A stretch of 53,516 nt of DNA from CAYUPI01 sp964446585 (GTDB taxonomy: Bacteria; Verrucomicrobiota; Verrucomicrobiia; Limisphaerales; UBA8199): positions 1 through 53,516 of the forward strand of contig CAYUPI010000041.1 in NCBI GenBank assembly GCA_964446585.1, in the 5' to 3' direction. The notes under the pieces were generated by a model. It ran no database searches. It saw only the letters and a program-made list of their open reading frames with translations, and had not been told where the DNA came from. Made by a program: the position numbers and the translations under genes. Positions 42,372-51,042 of the stretch are shown here, one piece after another (positions within the stretch are counted from its first letter, which is position 1; the number at the start of each line of letters is the position of its first letter).

Positions 42372-45300
42372 ATGAGCAATGACAAACCGAAGCCGCCGGC
42401 GGGCAAGCCTCAAGCGACAGCCACTCCACCCGCGCCGGCGGCCAAAGGTCCGCCCCCCGCCAGACCCCTCGCAGTCATACCCAAGCCGGCGCCGCTCTTC
42501 CGCCGGATGGATTGGCTGACTTTTCTCGTCACCTTCGCCGCGGTTTGGATCGGTTATTACCTCACATTGGCGCCGGAAATGACGCTGGAAGATTCCGGCG
42601 AGTTGGCCACCGGTTCCTTCTATGCCGGCATCCCGCACCCTCCAGGTTACCCCGTTTGGACGGTTTACACATGGCTTTGGACGGTGCTGCTGCCCGTTGG
42701 GAACATCGCCTGGCGCGTGGCGCTGGCAGAGGCGACCGGCGGCGCGCTCGCGGCCGGCCTGTTGGGCCTGCTGGTATCGCGTGGCAGCAGCCTGCTGATG
42801 GAGGGCATTGAAGAACTCAAAGGCATCACTGGCGGCTGGGAAAACGCTATCTGCATGGTCTCCGGGTTTGTTGCGGGGATGTTGATCGGCTTCAACGGAT
42901 TCATGTGGAGCCAGTCGGTGATCGTCGAAGTCTATGCGTTTAGCGTCGCTTCCCTGATGGTGGTGTTGCTCTGCCTGCTGCGCTGGATTTATGCCCCTCA
43001 CCAGCGCCGCTACCTCTATTATGCGCTCTTCTTTCACGGCATCTGCTTTACCAACCACCAGACGCTGATCGTCGCGGCCATGGGCATCGAAATCGCTATC
43101 GCCGCCGCCAACTTTAGAATGGGCCGCAATCTCTTCCTGGGTAACAGCATCATTTATCTCGCTGGCTGGATACTTGAGTCACAACATATACTGACGGCGC
43201 TCGAGCAGAATCGGTCTATCCTGGTGATTTTTCACGTCGTCGGCGTCCTCTCGATTCTGTCTTATTTGTGGTTCACGCTCCTGACCAAGGAGAGCTTTCC
43301 GGAATTTTGTCTGGATGCGTGCATGACGGCGTGTATCGTTTCGCTGGCGGCGGTGCCCGCGATCGGAAGTCTGGCTTACATCATGGCCCTGGCGGCATTA
43401 GCTGGCTGGATCAAGTTTGCAATCAGTACGTGGAAACTGGGCTGGGAATGGCTGGTGGTGATTATCTGCGGCTTCTGCTGGGTTCTGGGGGCGGCATTTT
43501 ACTTTTACATGCCGCTAGCGGGAATGAGCAATCCGCCCATGCAATGGGGCTACCCGCGAACAGTCGAGGGTTTCATTCATGCCTTCACGCGCGGTCAGTA
43601 CGAAAAAGCCAATCCTAGCGATATTTTCCATCATCCGTTGGTGTTCCTGACGCAGTTGGGCATGCTGGGCTCTGGAATTATCGAAGAGTTCAATTGGGTC
43701 TATGCGTTCATTGCCCTGGTGCCTTTCGCCTTTTTCTTCAAGCTGCACAAGCGCGAGCGCGCCTGGCTCGTCGGCATTGCCGCGATTTACTTTTTCCTCG
43801 GCGTCCTCCTCTTGATCCTGCTCAATCCGCCGGCGGACCGCGCGGCACAGGGATTGGTCCGTGTTTTCTTCACGGCGTCTCATACGTTGATTGCGATGAT
43901 GGTCGGCTATGGGTTGACATTGATCGCTTCATACATGGCGACGCATTACCAGCGCTTTCGCTCGTGGGGTTTCATCGGGGGCGCCGTCGCGCTCGCGCTG
44001 GCGATTTTTTCCTTCACGGAGCTCACCTCGACAACCTACTTCGGCCAGAAGGCTAGCGTGGGCTTTTCCGAGCTGCTGACGCTGGTAGGCCACACGTTCT
44101 CAAATAAGGACCAGTATGGGTTGCCAGTGTTTGGCGGGCTGATTTTGATGGCTTCCGCGGCAGCTTTTTTGGTTGGCCTCTTCTTCTATCGAAATCGCGC
44201 CCCGCTGGCGCTTGCCCTCGGCCTGTTCGCTCTGATGCCCGTCCATTCCATCCTCACCCACTGGTCGGACAACGAGCAGCATGAACATTGGTTCGGTTAT
44301 TGGTTCGGTCATGACATGTTCACGCCGCCGTTCAACGGAGCCGATGGCAAACCGTTGTATCCCGAAATGACGAAGGACGCGGTCCTCTATGGCGGCACGG
44401 ACCCGGGCCGATTCGCCCCGACGTACATGATTTTCTGCGACAGCTTCGTCCCAAGCAACTGTCTGCCGGCCCGGGATCGGAAGTTCGATCGCCGCGACGT
44501 CTATATTATCACGCAAAACGCGCTGGCCGACGGCACGTATCTCAACTACATCCGCGCCCAGTACAATCGCAGCACACAAATCGACCCACCGTTCTTCCAG
44601 GAGTTGATTCGATCAGACAAAGAGAGGGCCGAAAACTACGCGACTAATATCTTCGCGCGGGCCGTACAACCTCTGGACCGCATTTTCATCGGACTGGGAG
44701 ATCGGATCGAAAAGAACCGGCGCACCTCGACCTCGTTGTTTCGCGACAAGGACTTCATTGACCTGCCGGCATTCGTGTCGAAACTCCGCACGCCATCCGA
44801 TCCGCTCTCGAAGTATCTGTCTGAAAACCTCAGCGCCCGGACGCGTCAGCTCCTTTCCGGCTCGGGCAACGACCAGGCCCTGCGCCGCAGCCTGGCGGCT
44901 GACCTCAATGTGCTCTTGGAGCGCGAATTGAAAGTAAGGAAAGCTATCTCAGAACAAATTTCTGAGAAGTCCGCGATCGAGCTGGATCTCGCAGACAATC
45001 CGAGTTCGGACCGGCTTCGCCGCAAACAGGAACAGCTTGCCAACGAAATTGCCGAGCTGTCGAAAATTGGTCCGCTCTACGAAACCAACCGATTCAGCCA
45101 GGTAAGGCTCTCCGATTACGTCACCGATTTCATTCGCCAGAATCCGCTGAGCCACACTCGCATCCGGCTCAACCGCCTTCTCCTCGAAGAAGCCTATCCC
45201 AAGGAATTGGCGCGCAGCATGGGCGGCGTTTATCCGGACCGCGAGATTTACATCGCCACGCCAGACGATTCATCAAAGTGTTTCAATGAATATCTCCAGG

Positions 45301-46757
45301 ACGCGCAACGGCGGCTCCAGATGAATCCGCCCCAGCTCAAGCCGGGCGAAGACGTCAAAGTCATCGAAAATCGCGTGCAGGTCTCCGGGCAGGTCGCCGT
45401 CATGTCTATCAATGGCCTGCTGACCAAAGTCATGTTCGATCACAATCCCAAGAACGAGTTCTTCGTTGAGGAAAGCTTTCCGTTGGACTGGATGTATCCC
45501 CACCTGACGCCGTACGGGGTCATCATGAAGATCAATCGCCAGCCGTTGCCTGAGTTGACCGACGACATCGTCAAGCGCGACCACGATTTCTGGAAACAAT
45601 TTTCGAAACGGCTAACGGGCGACATTGTGGACGACGACACGTCGGTCAAGACCATCACCGAGTGGATCCAAAAAACCTACCTGCGCCACGATTTCTCGGG
45701 ATTCACCGGTGATCGCGCGTTCGTTCGCGACGACTCGGCGCAAAAGGCCTTTTCCAAACTCCGGAGCTCCATCGGCGGAATTTACAATTGGCGAGTCATG
45801 ACCTCGGCGCCGGGCACTCCAGCGCACCAGCGGATGATTAAGGCGGCGGATTTTGCTTTTCGCCAGGCCTTCGCTTTTTGCCCTTATAGTCCGGAGGCCG
45901 TTTTCCGCTACGTGCAATTGTTGACCAGCCAGGACGTTGCGCGGTACGACGACGCGCTGCTGGTCGCCTCCACCGGCCTCAAATTAGACCCTTACAATGG
46001 CGCGCTGATTAACCTGGTCAATCAACTGAGCAGTTGGAAAAAGGACCGCGCCGCGGCAGGACAGGCTATGGCCCCGAACCTGCCACAGTTGGAACAGGAG
46101 GTTGAGAGTAACCCTGCCAATTTCCAATTGGCCTTTAATTTGGCCAGCGCCTATTTGCAAATGCAGCAAACCGATCGCGCAATGCGGATTCTCGATCGTG
46201 TCTTGAACGACCCGCGGGCAGATGCCGCCGCGCTTCGCGGTGTCATGGAGGCCTACAACTCGTTCAATCGCCCCAAGCTCCAGGCTGCGGTCGAGAACCT
46301 CGAAGCCAGGGTTCGTTCTCTACCGACAAATTTACCGGCGGCTATCGGTCTGGCGGAAGGCTACCGCCATTTGCAACAACCGGATAAAGCCACGCAGACA
46401 CTCGACCAGGTGCTCAACAACCCACAGGCCGACGCGAATGCCATGCTGCAAGTGGCGCAGTCGTACGCCCAGTTGAGCAACTTGCCGAAGCTCGAAGCCT
46501 CGCTGGACAAACTGGTCAAGCTCGCTCCGGATTCGGCCGAGGCCTGGTACGACTGCGCGGCGATGAAAGTCACGCTGGCCAAGCCGCAAGAGGCCCTGAC
46601 GGCCCTCAGCCGCGCGCTCGACCTCAGCCAGAAGCGTCATAAACAAAACCCGCAGGACCCCAAACTCCGCGACCTTGTTGCCGAAGTCCAAAAGGACGCT
46701 CGTTTCGACTCGCTCCGGCAAAACCCCGAATATCAGAAGCTGGTTACGATGAAGTAA
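42372..46757 (+). CDS. Giant membrane protein: DUF2723/TMEM260-like glycosyltransferase plus TPR repeats
   Basis: 1461 residues. N-terminal ~30 residues Pro/Ala-rich, then a multi-helix membrane domain beginning with LAPEMTLEDSGELATGSFYA and IPHPPGYPVWTVYTW, the DUF2723 landmark. The family includes TMEM260, a protein O-mannosyltransferase; the D-S-G-E acidic motif in the first loop is the predicted catalytic site. The middle (~720-1220) is soluble with coiled-coil parts, and the C terminus (~1230-1461) carries TPR-like pairs (LEQEVESNPANFQLAFNLAS, AYLQMQQTDRAMRILDRVLN). Likely glycosylates exported proteins. Directly follows the sigma/anti-sigma pair. Confidence 0.85.
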   Translation: MSNDKPKPPAGKPQATATPPAPAAKGPPPARPLAVIPKPAPLFRRMDWLTFLVTFAAVWIGYYLTLAPEMTLEDSGELATGSFYAGIPHPPGYPVWTVYTWLWTVLLPVGNIAWRVALAEATGGALAAGLLGLLVSRGSSLLMEGIEELKGITGGWENAICMVSGFVAGMLIGFNGFMWSQSVIVEVYAFSVASLMVVLLCLLRWIYAPHQRRYLYYALFFHGICFTNHQTLIVAAMGIEIAIAAANFRMGRNLFLGNSIIYLAGWILESQHILTALEQNRSILVIFHVVGVLSILSYLWFTLLTKESFPEFCLDACMTACIVSLAAVPAIGSLAYIMALAALAGWIKFAISTWKLGWEWLVVIICGFCWVLGAAFYFYMPLAGMSNPPMQWGYPRTVEGFIHAFTRGQYEKANPSDIFHHPLVFLTQLGMLGSGIIEEFNWVYAFIALVPFAFFFKLHKRERAWLVGIAAIYFFLGVLLLILLNPPADRAAQGLVRVFFTASHTLIAMMVGYGLTLIASYMATHYQRFRSWGFIGGAVALALAIFSFTELTSTTYFGQKASVGFSELLTLVGHTFSNKDQYGLPVFGGLILMASAAAFLVGLFFYRNRAPLALALGLFALMPVHSILTHWSDNEQHEHWFGYWFGHDMFTPPFNGADGKPLYPEMTKDAVLYGGTDPGRFAPTYMIFCDSFVPSNCLPARDRKFDRRDVYIITQNALADGTYLNYIRAQYNRSTQIDPPFFQELIRSDKERAENYATNIFARAVQPLDRIFIGLGDRIEKNRRTSTSLFRDKDFIDLPAFVSKLRTPSDPLSKYLSENLSARTRQLLSGSGNDQALRRSLAADLNVLLERELKVRKAISEQISEKSAIELDLADNPSSDRLRRKQEQLANEIAELSKIGPLYETNRFSQVRLSDYVTDFIRQNPLSHTRIRLNRLLLEEAYPKELARSMGGVYPDREIYIATPDDSSKCFNEYLQDAQRRLQMNPPQLKPGEDVKVIENRVQVSGQVAVMSINGLLTKVMFDHNPKNEFFVEESFPLDWMYPHLTPYGVIMKINRQPLPELTDDIVKRDHDFWKQFSKRLTGDIVDDDTSVKTITEWIQKTYLRHDFSGFTGDRAFVRDDSAQKAFSKLRSSIGGIYNWRVMTSAPGTPAHQRMIKAADFAFRQAFAFCPYSPEAVFRYVQLLTSQDVARYDDALLVASTGLKLDPYNGALINLVNQLSSWKKDRAAAGQAMAPNLPQLEQEVESNPANFQLAFNLASAYLQMQQTDRAMRILDRVLNDPRADAAALRGVMEAYNSFNRPKLQAAVENLEARVRSLPTNLPAAIGLAEGYRHLQQPDKATQTLDQVLNNPQADANAMLQVAQSYAQLSNLPKLEASLDKLVKLAPDSAEAWYDCAAMKVTLAKPQEALTALSRALDLSQKRHKQNPQDPKLRDLVAEVQKDARFDSLRQNPEYQKLVTMK

Positions 46758-46976
46758 GTGGCTCGGTCTTTGATGACGGAGTGCGCCCGTCCCCGGGCAC
46801 AGCAATTACCGGCCGAGTGAAGGCCCCGGTATTTCCCGGCCGGCTCGACATTTCTACATTGCTGCGCCCGGGGACGGGCGCACTCCGGGCCGCGTCTCCC
46901 GCCTTTAACTGAGAGGTCGCGCGGTCCGATTTTTTCCATGTTCACTCAACGCGGGTTATGATTGAATGGGGAGGCC
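46758..46976. other. Intergenic region with family A repeat
   Basis: Holds the family A copy 46777-46887. The stretch after it has GGGGAGG just before the ATG at 46977. Confidence 0.5.
46777..46887. repeat. REPIN-like inverted repeat, family A, copy 2 (111 bp)
   Basis: Arms CGGAGTGCGCCCGTCCCCGG and its inverse ending CCGGGGACGGGCGCACTCCG around a 53-base spacer unlike that of the other two copies. Confidence 0.85.
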
Positions 46977-48110
46977 ATGACTTACAAGATCAACCGTCGA
47001 AATTTTCTTTCTTCAACCACTGCGGGAGCCCTGGCCGGTCCCACGCTGCTGGCCCTGGCTCAACCGCCGCAGGTCCTCACGCCGAAGTCCATCAGACCAG
47101 TGGTCATTTCGGCCGCTAACGGCAATGTCTCAAAGGATGCTGAGGGTCTTACCTGCGTGGCGCGGGCTTTCAAAATGATTACTGCTGGCGCGGACGTACT
47201 CGAGGCTGCGGTCGCTGGGGTAAACATTGTGGAACTGGACCCGGAAGATACGAGCGTGGGCTACGGCGGTTTGCCAAACGCCGAGGGCATCGTCCAGCTA
47301 GATGCCTCGGTCATGCACGGCCCGCTGAAGCGCGCGGGAGCTGTTGCCTGCCTCGAAGGCGTGCGCACGCCGTCGCTCGTCGCCAAGAAAGTTATGGAGG
47401 AAACGGATCACATGTTGCTGGTCGGCAAAGACGCGCAGCGGTTCGCCCGGACCATGGGATTCAAGATCGAAGACGATTTGAATACGGACAAATCGCGCAA
47501 ACTTTGGCTGGAATGGAAGCGCCGGACCGACCGTGAGCATTACCCGAATCCCAAGGAGCGGGCGGAAGCAGGACGTCGCGCCGCGATGGCCATGATGGCT
47601 GAAGGGCTGATCGATCCGAACCATTTCTACGGAACCATTAACTGCAATGGGATAAATGCGAGGGGCGAGATCGCTGGAGTCACCACCACCAGTGGTCTGG
47701 CCTGGAAGATCCCGGGCCGGGTTGGGGACTCGCCCATTCTGGGCGCGGGACTTTATGTCGATGGTGCCGTCGGCGCCGCCGGCTCGACCGGGCGCGGCGA
47801 AGCGAACCTGTTTTCACTCGGCTCATTCTTGATCGTCGAATCCATGCGCAACGGGCTCTCGCCGAAAGACGCGGGGATGGCGGCCTTGAAACGAGTCGTG
47901 GCCAACACCATTGAGAGGCGGCTGCTGAACTCTGCCGGCAAGCCGAACTTCAATGTCTCCTATTATTCTCTAAATGCCAAGGGTGAGTACGCTGGAGTCT
48001 CGTTGTACGAAAAGCCGGGCAAAGAGCCTGCCAAATTTGCACTTTGCGGCGAGGACGGGCCAAAGACGGTCCGGGCGGAGGCAATGTTCGCGGGCACGCC
48101 GGAAAGTTAG
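46977..48110 (+). CDS. Tat-exported N4-(beta-N-acetylglucosaminyl)-L-asparaginase (glycosylasparaginase)
   Basis: 377 residues of the Ntn-hydrolase T2 family. Tat signal INRRNFLSSTTAGALAGPTL. The precursor is normally cut before a Thr that becomes the nucleophile; here Thr220 in HFYGTINCNG, followed by TTTSGLAWKIPGRVGDSPIL and GAGLYVDGAVGAAGSTGRGE, the substrate-binding region. The usual residue before the Thr is Asp (D-T); here it is Gly, an oddity. Removes N-linked sugars from Asn. ATG 46977 preceded by a GGGGAGG ribosome site; an in-frame TTG lies at 46962. Confidence 0.88.
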   Translation: MTYKINRRNFLSSTTAGALAGPTLLALAQPPQVLTPKSIRPVVISAANGNVSKDAEGLTCVARAFKMITAGADVLEAAVAGVNIVELDPEDTSVGYGGLPNAEGIVQLDASVMHGPLKRAGAVACLEGVRTPSLVAKKVMEETDHMLLVGKDAQRFARTMGFKIEDDLNTDKSRKLWLEWKRRTDREHYPNPKERAEAGRRAAMAMMAEGLIDPNHFYGTINCNGINARGEIAGVTTTSGLAWKIPGRVGDSPILGAGLYVDGAVGAAGSTGRGEANLFSLGSFLIVESMRNGLSPKDAGMAALKRVVANTIERRLLNSAGKPNFNVSYYSLNAKGEYAGVSLYEKPGKEPAKFALCGEDGPKTVRAEAMFAGTPES

Positions 48111-48112
48111 TC

Positions 48113-48184
48113 GTAGCCGCCGACGTTAGTCGGCGCACTTTCCTTCCAATGGAGAACCCAGCGCCGACTCACGTCGGCGGCTAC
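48113..48184. repeat. Inverted repeat, family D (72 bp)
   Basis: Arms GTAGCCGCCGACGTTAGTCG and GCCGACTCACGTCGGCGGCT-type inverse around a 24-base spacer; 23 of 24 arm bases match. A repeat of this kind is common, to my memory, in Verrucomicrobiota genomes. Lies right after the asparaginase stop. Confidence 0.8.
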
Positions 48185-48195
48185 CCTGGCGCCCG

Positions 48196-49851
48196 TCAAA
48201 GCCGGTTTAGCGCGCTCAGCACTGCTTTGACCGAAGCCAGCTCGATGTTCGTGTCCACTCCGGCGCCCCACCGCGTCCGGCCATTGGGAAGCTTTATTTG
48301 GATATACGCAATCGCCGCCGCCTCTTCGCCGGCGCTCAGCGCGTGTTCGCTGTATTGCTCAATCTCAAAGCGCGGAACCCCGGCGTTGCCAAAGCCGTGC
48401 ACCAACGCCGCCAGCGGACCGTTGCCCTCTCCCGTAAACTCGACCGGTTCGCCCTCGCGCAGCAGGCGCGCCCGGCAGCGCACCGTGCCGTTGGAACTTT
48501 CGGTTGCAAAACTGCGAAGGTTCCAAGGCGCCGTGCGCTCGATGTACTCGCGCCAAAACATTGCCTTGAGTTCCGCGCCACTGACTTCGCGGCCGAGTCG
48601 ATCCACCTCCTCATTGGCAATCGGGCCGAACTCGCGCTGCATTTCCTTGGGCAGCTCGATGCCGAACTCGGATTCAAGCAAGTAGGCCACGCCTCCCTTG
48701 CCGGATTGGCTGTTGACGCGGATCACCTCGTGGTATTCACGGCCAATATCAGTCGGATCGATGGTCAGATACGGCACGTCCCAATGTTGATGTGACCTGG
48801 CTGCCCATTCATTCAGGCCCTTGCGGATCGCGTCCTGGTGCGAGCCGCTGAAGGCGGTGAACACGAGTTCGCCGGCATAGGGCTGGCGCGGGGGCACCGT
48901 CATGCCTGTGCAACGCTCATAGACTTCGCGGATGGCATTGAGGTTGGAGAAGTCGAGCCCGGGATCGATACCGTGCATATACAGATTTAAGGCCACCGTC
49001 ACGATATCGAGGTTACCAGTGCGTTCGCCGTTGCCGAAGAGCGTGCCTTCGACGCGGTCGGCGCCGGCAAGCAGACCCAGTTCTGTGGCCGCCACTCCGG
49101 TGCAGCGATCGTTGTGCGTGTGCAGGCTGACGATGAGCGAATCCCGGTTCCGAATGTTGCGGCAAATCCACTCGATTTGGTCCGCGTACACATTCGGCAT
49201 CGCCATTTCCACCGTGTCAGGCAGGTTCAAAATCATCTTTCGTTGTGGCGTCGGCTTCCAAACTTCCATGACGGCCTGGGAGATGTCCCGTGCGAACTCG
49301 ACCTCGGTCGCGCTGAAGCTCTCGGGAGAATATTGCAGCATGACCTCGGCGCCTTTGAGCTGGGGCAGGCGCTCTTGAATCAACGTGGCGCCGCGCACGG
49401 CCAGGCGAATGATTTCGTCCCTGGACATGGCGAACACGATCCGCCGCTGGGCGGGCGAGGTGGAATTGTAGAGGTGGATGATGGCGCGACGGGCTCCGAC
49501 GAGCGACTCGAACGTACGCTCGATCAAATCTTCGCGCGCCTGCACCAGCACTTGCAGCCAGACGTCGTCCGGGGCGCGGCGGTCTTCGATCAGTCGCCGG
49601 TTGAAATCGAACTCGGTGTTCGAGGCCGAGGGGAAACCGACCTCGATTTCTTTGAAGCCACATTTGACGAGGGTCTGGAACATTTCCAGCTTTTGACTGA
49701 CGTTCATCGGGATGGCGAGGGCCTGGTTGCCGTCGCGCAGGTCCACGCTGCACCAAATGGGCGCGCTCGTCAGGGTGCGGTTTGGCCATCGCCGCTCCGG
49801 CAATTGGACCTGTGGAAACGGCTGGTACTTTTTTGAGGCGTTCTTGATCAT
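48196..49851 (-). CDS. leuA: 2-isopropylmalate synthase, long type
   Basis: First committed step of leucine biosynthesis, 2-oxoisovalerate plus acetyl-CoA. 551 residues, the long form (as in actinobacteria) with N-terminal KYQPFPQVQLPERRWPNRTL before the TIM barrel. Catalytic core SVDLRDGNQALAIPMNVSQK and SLHTHNDRCTGVAATELGLL, with metal-binding Asp and His-x-His. The C-terminal regulatory domain (~430-551), to which leucine binds, ends in GVDTNIELASVKAVLSALNR. Preceded by the attenuator at 49898-49931, so expression responds to leucine. Confidence 0.94.
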   Translation of the reverse strand: MIKNASKKYQPFPQVQLPERRWPNRTLTSAPIWCSVDLRDGNQALAIPMNVSQKLEMFQTLVKCGFKEIEVGFPSASNTEFDFNRRLIEDRRAPDDVWLQVLVQAREDLIERTFESLVGARRAIIHLYNSTSPAQRRIVFAMSRDEIIRLAVRGATLIQERLPQLKGAEVMLQYSPESFSATEVEFARDISQAVMEVWKPTPQRKMILNLPDTVEMAMPNVYADQIEWICRNIRNRDSLIVSLHTHNDRCTGVAATELGLLAGADRVEGTLFGNGERTGNLDIVTVALNLYMHGIDPGLDFSNLNAIREVYERCTGMTVPPRQPYAGELVFTAFSGSHQDAIRKGLNEWAARSHQHWDVPYLTIDPTDIGREYHEVIRVNSQSGKGGVAYLLESEFGIELPKEMQREFGPIANEEVDRLGREVSGAELKAMFWREYIERTAPWNLRSFATESSNGTVRCRARLLREGEPVEFTGEGNGPLAALVHGFGNAGVPRFEIEQYSEHALSAGEEAAAIAYIQIKLPNGRTRWGAGVDTNIELASVKAVLSALNRL

Positions 49852-49897
49852 GGCTCGTTCAGTTTGTCGTTAGCGTCGGCCGGCAGTTGGGCAAACA

Positions 49898-49931
49898 AAA
49901 ACCCCACTGCCGATTCCGGCAGTGGGGTTTT
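49898..49931 (-). terminator. leuA attenuator: Rho-independent terminator hairpin
   Basis: In the minus-strand transcript: AAAACCCCACTGCCG, a four-base loop, CGGCAGTGGGGTTTT (15 bp stem), then TTTTTGTTT. It is 21 bases after the leader stop codon and 46 bases before the leuA start. An RNA segment in the leader gene, CGGCAGTTGGG (49958-49968), can pair with the 5' arm of this hairpin at 10 of 11 positions. This would form the antiterminator. Confidence 0.85.
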
Positions 49932-49951
49932 CTAAAGTTCTCTTGCTCGAC

Positions 49952-50020
49952 CTAGAACCCAACTGCCGCGCAACTCAGCAGCAGCGCGCTCGATAGCAGC
50001 AGGTTCAGGTTTAAATTCAC
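49952..50020 (-). CDS. Leucine leader peptide (leuL-like)
   Basis: 22 codons from GTG 50020 to TAG 49952. It contains eight Leu codons, two of them in runs of three (LNLLLSSALLLSC). An in-frame TAA lies just upstream, so GTG is the only start. No ribosome binding site precedes the GTG. The last codons overlap the antiterminator segment, so ribosome stalling at the Leu codons could free that segment to pair. Too short for normal gene calls. Confidence 0.8.
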   Translation of the reverse strand: MNLNLNLLLSSALLLSCAAVGF

Positions 50021-50026
50021 GGCGCC

Positions 50027-50055
50027 AAATTAGCAGGCCGGCCAGAGCCCGTCAA
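50027..50055 (-). promoter_or_regulatory. Candidate leuA promoter; leaderless start at the leader GTG
   Basis: On the minus strand TTGACG (50050-50055) lies 17 bases before TAATTT (50027-50032). A start about 6-7 bases after the -10 would fall at or next to the GTG of the leader peptide. The -35 is close to the consensus, the -10 matches only half. Position fits; not proven. Confidence 0.5.
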
Positions 50056-50104
50056 ACGGTTTCTTTTTGGTTTCTTCCGGGATATGTACGGCATCGGTGA
50101 GGGG

Positions 50105-50214
50105 CGGAGAGCGCCCGTCCCCGGGCGCAGCAATGCAAAACAATCCCTACACTTCCGAGTAGGAGTGCGCTCCGCCCGCCACAAGGTGCTGCACCCGGGG
50201 ACGGGCGCTCTCCG
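50105..50214. repeat. REPIN-like inverted repeat, family A, copy 3 (110 bp)
   Basis: Arms CGGAGAGCGCCCGTCCCCGG and inverse GGACGGGCGCTCTCCG around a ~54-base spacer unlike those of copies 1 and 2. It lies between the leuA leader and the pseudopilin gene. Confidence 0.85.
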
Positions 50215-50232
50215 GAGTTCCGGTTCCAGCCC

Positions 50233-51042
50233 TCACGGCGCCGTCCGATCGTTGTCCTCGGACAGCTCGAACCGATAGACGTAATCGCGTTGGCGAACCA
50301 GCTCCGCGTGACCGTCGCAAAAAGCAACATTGCCGCCAATCGCACCGTGGTTGTCAAAGCGGTCGGGATAGTTGCCGATGCCACCTTTGGACGCATCATC
50401 GGCATCGAGGATCAGCCAAACCCGCGTCGGGCCCGGAATCACACCACGCAGCCCGAAAGCGTTGTGGACATGGGCATAGGAAAGGACGGTGGCCTGGGTC
50501 TTCTGCACGAGGTCCGGCTTGTAGCCCCTGAAGTAGCCGAAAACCTCGTAGCTCGTCCCCGAGGCGGCTTTGTTCGCGGCATTGTCCAACAAATCGACCA
50601 ACTTTCCCGTGGACGTGCGATTGGTCCGGATATAATGCTGCGTACTCGGGCAAGTGAAAGTCTTGAGCGTGGAAATATAGTTTGGATAAAGCCAATTCAG
50701 GTCGTCATCGGCAATCGAGGCGGTATTCGAGAGGGCGCCTTTTTTGTCGTCGTCGGCGTACATCTGGCTGCCCAGGCCCATTTGCTTGAGGTTGTTGAGG
50801 CAGGCGATGCGTTTGCTGCGCTCTTTTGCCTGCGCCAAGGCTGGCAGCAGCATCGCCGCGAGGATAGCAATGATTGCGATAACAACAAGGAGTTCGATCA
50901 GCGTAAAGGCGGGGCGAACGTCTCGTGTGCGCGCCTGGCGCCGCTGCGATCGCAAAAAGCAGAAATTCGCGTCAATTCGTGCGATTCGTGTCTCGGTCTG
51001 AGACTCCGCCTCGTCAGCTGTATGAGACCAATGTGTCTTCAC
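50233..51042 (-). CDS. Type IV pilin-like (prepilin-type cleavage) protein with H-X9-DG C terminus
   Basis: 269 residues. Prepilin motif: RPAFTLIELLVVIAIIAILA then AMLLPALAQA, cut after Ala in P-A/FTLIELL. The segment before it (~45 residues) is longer than the usual few, so the true start may be lower. The body has the I-A-C-L-N-N-L-K-Q-M-G-L motif of DUF1559-type pseudopilins, and the end has NHGAIGGNVAFCDGHAELVR, the H-X9-DG motif. Such proteins are expanded in Planctomycetota and Verrucomicrobiota. No secretion or pilus genes are near. Confidence 0.88.
   Translation of the reverse strand: MKTHWSHTADEAESQTETRIARIDANFCFLRSQRRQARTRDVRPAFTLIELLVVIAIIAILAAMLLPALAQAKERSKRIACLNNLKQMGLGSQMYADDDKKGALSNTASIADDDLNWLYPNYISTLKTFTCPSTQHYIRTNRTSTGKLVDLLDNAANKAASGTSYEVFGYFRGYKPDLVQKTQATVLSYAHVHNAFGLRGVIPGPTRVWLILDADDASKGGIGNYPDRFDNHGAIGGNVAFCDGHAELVRQRDYVYRFELSEDNDRTAP

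Noticed and set aside
4439..50214. Family A palindromes as Rho-independent terminators
   Set aside because: Arms are 53-54 bases apart, without T runs, and occur in any orientation relative to genes.
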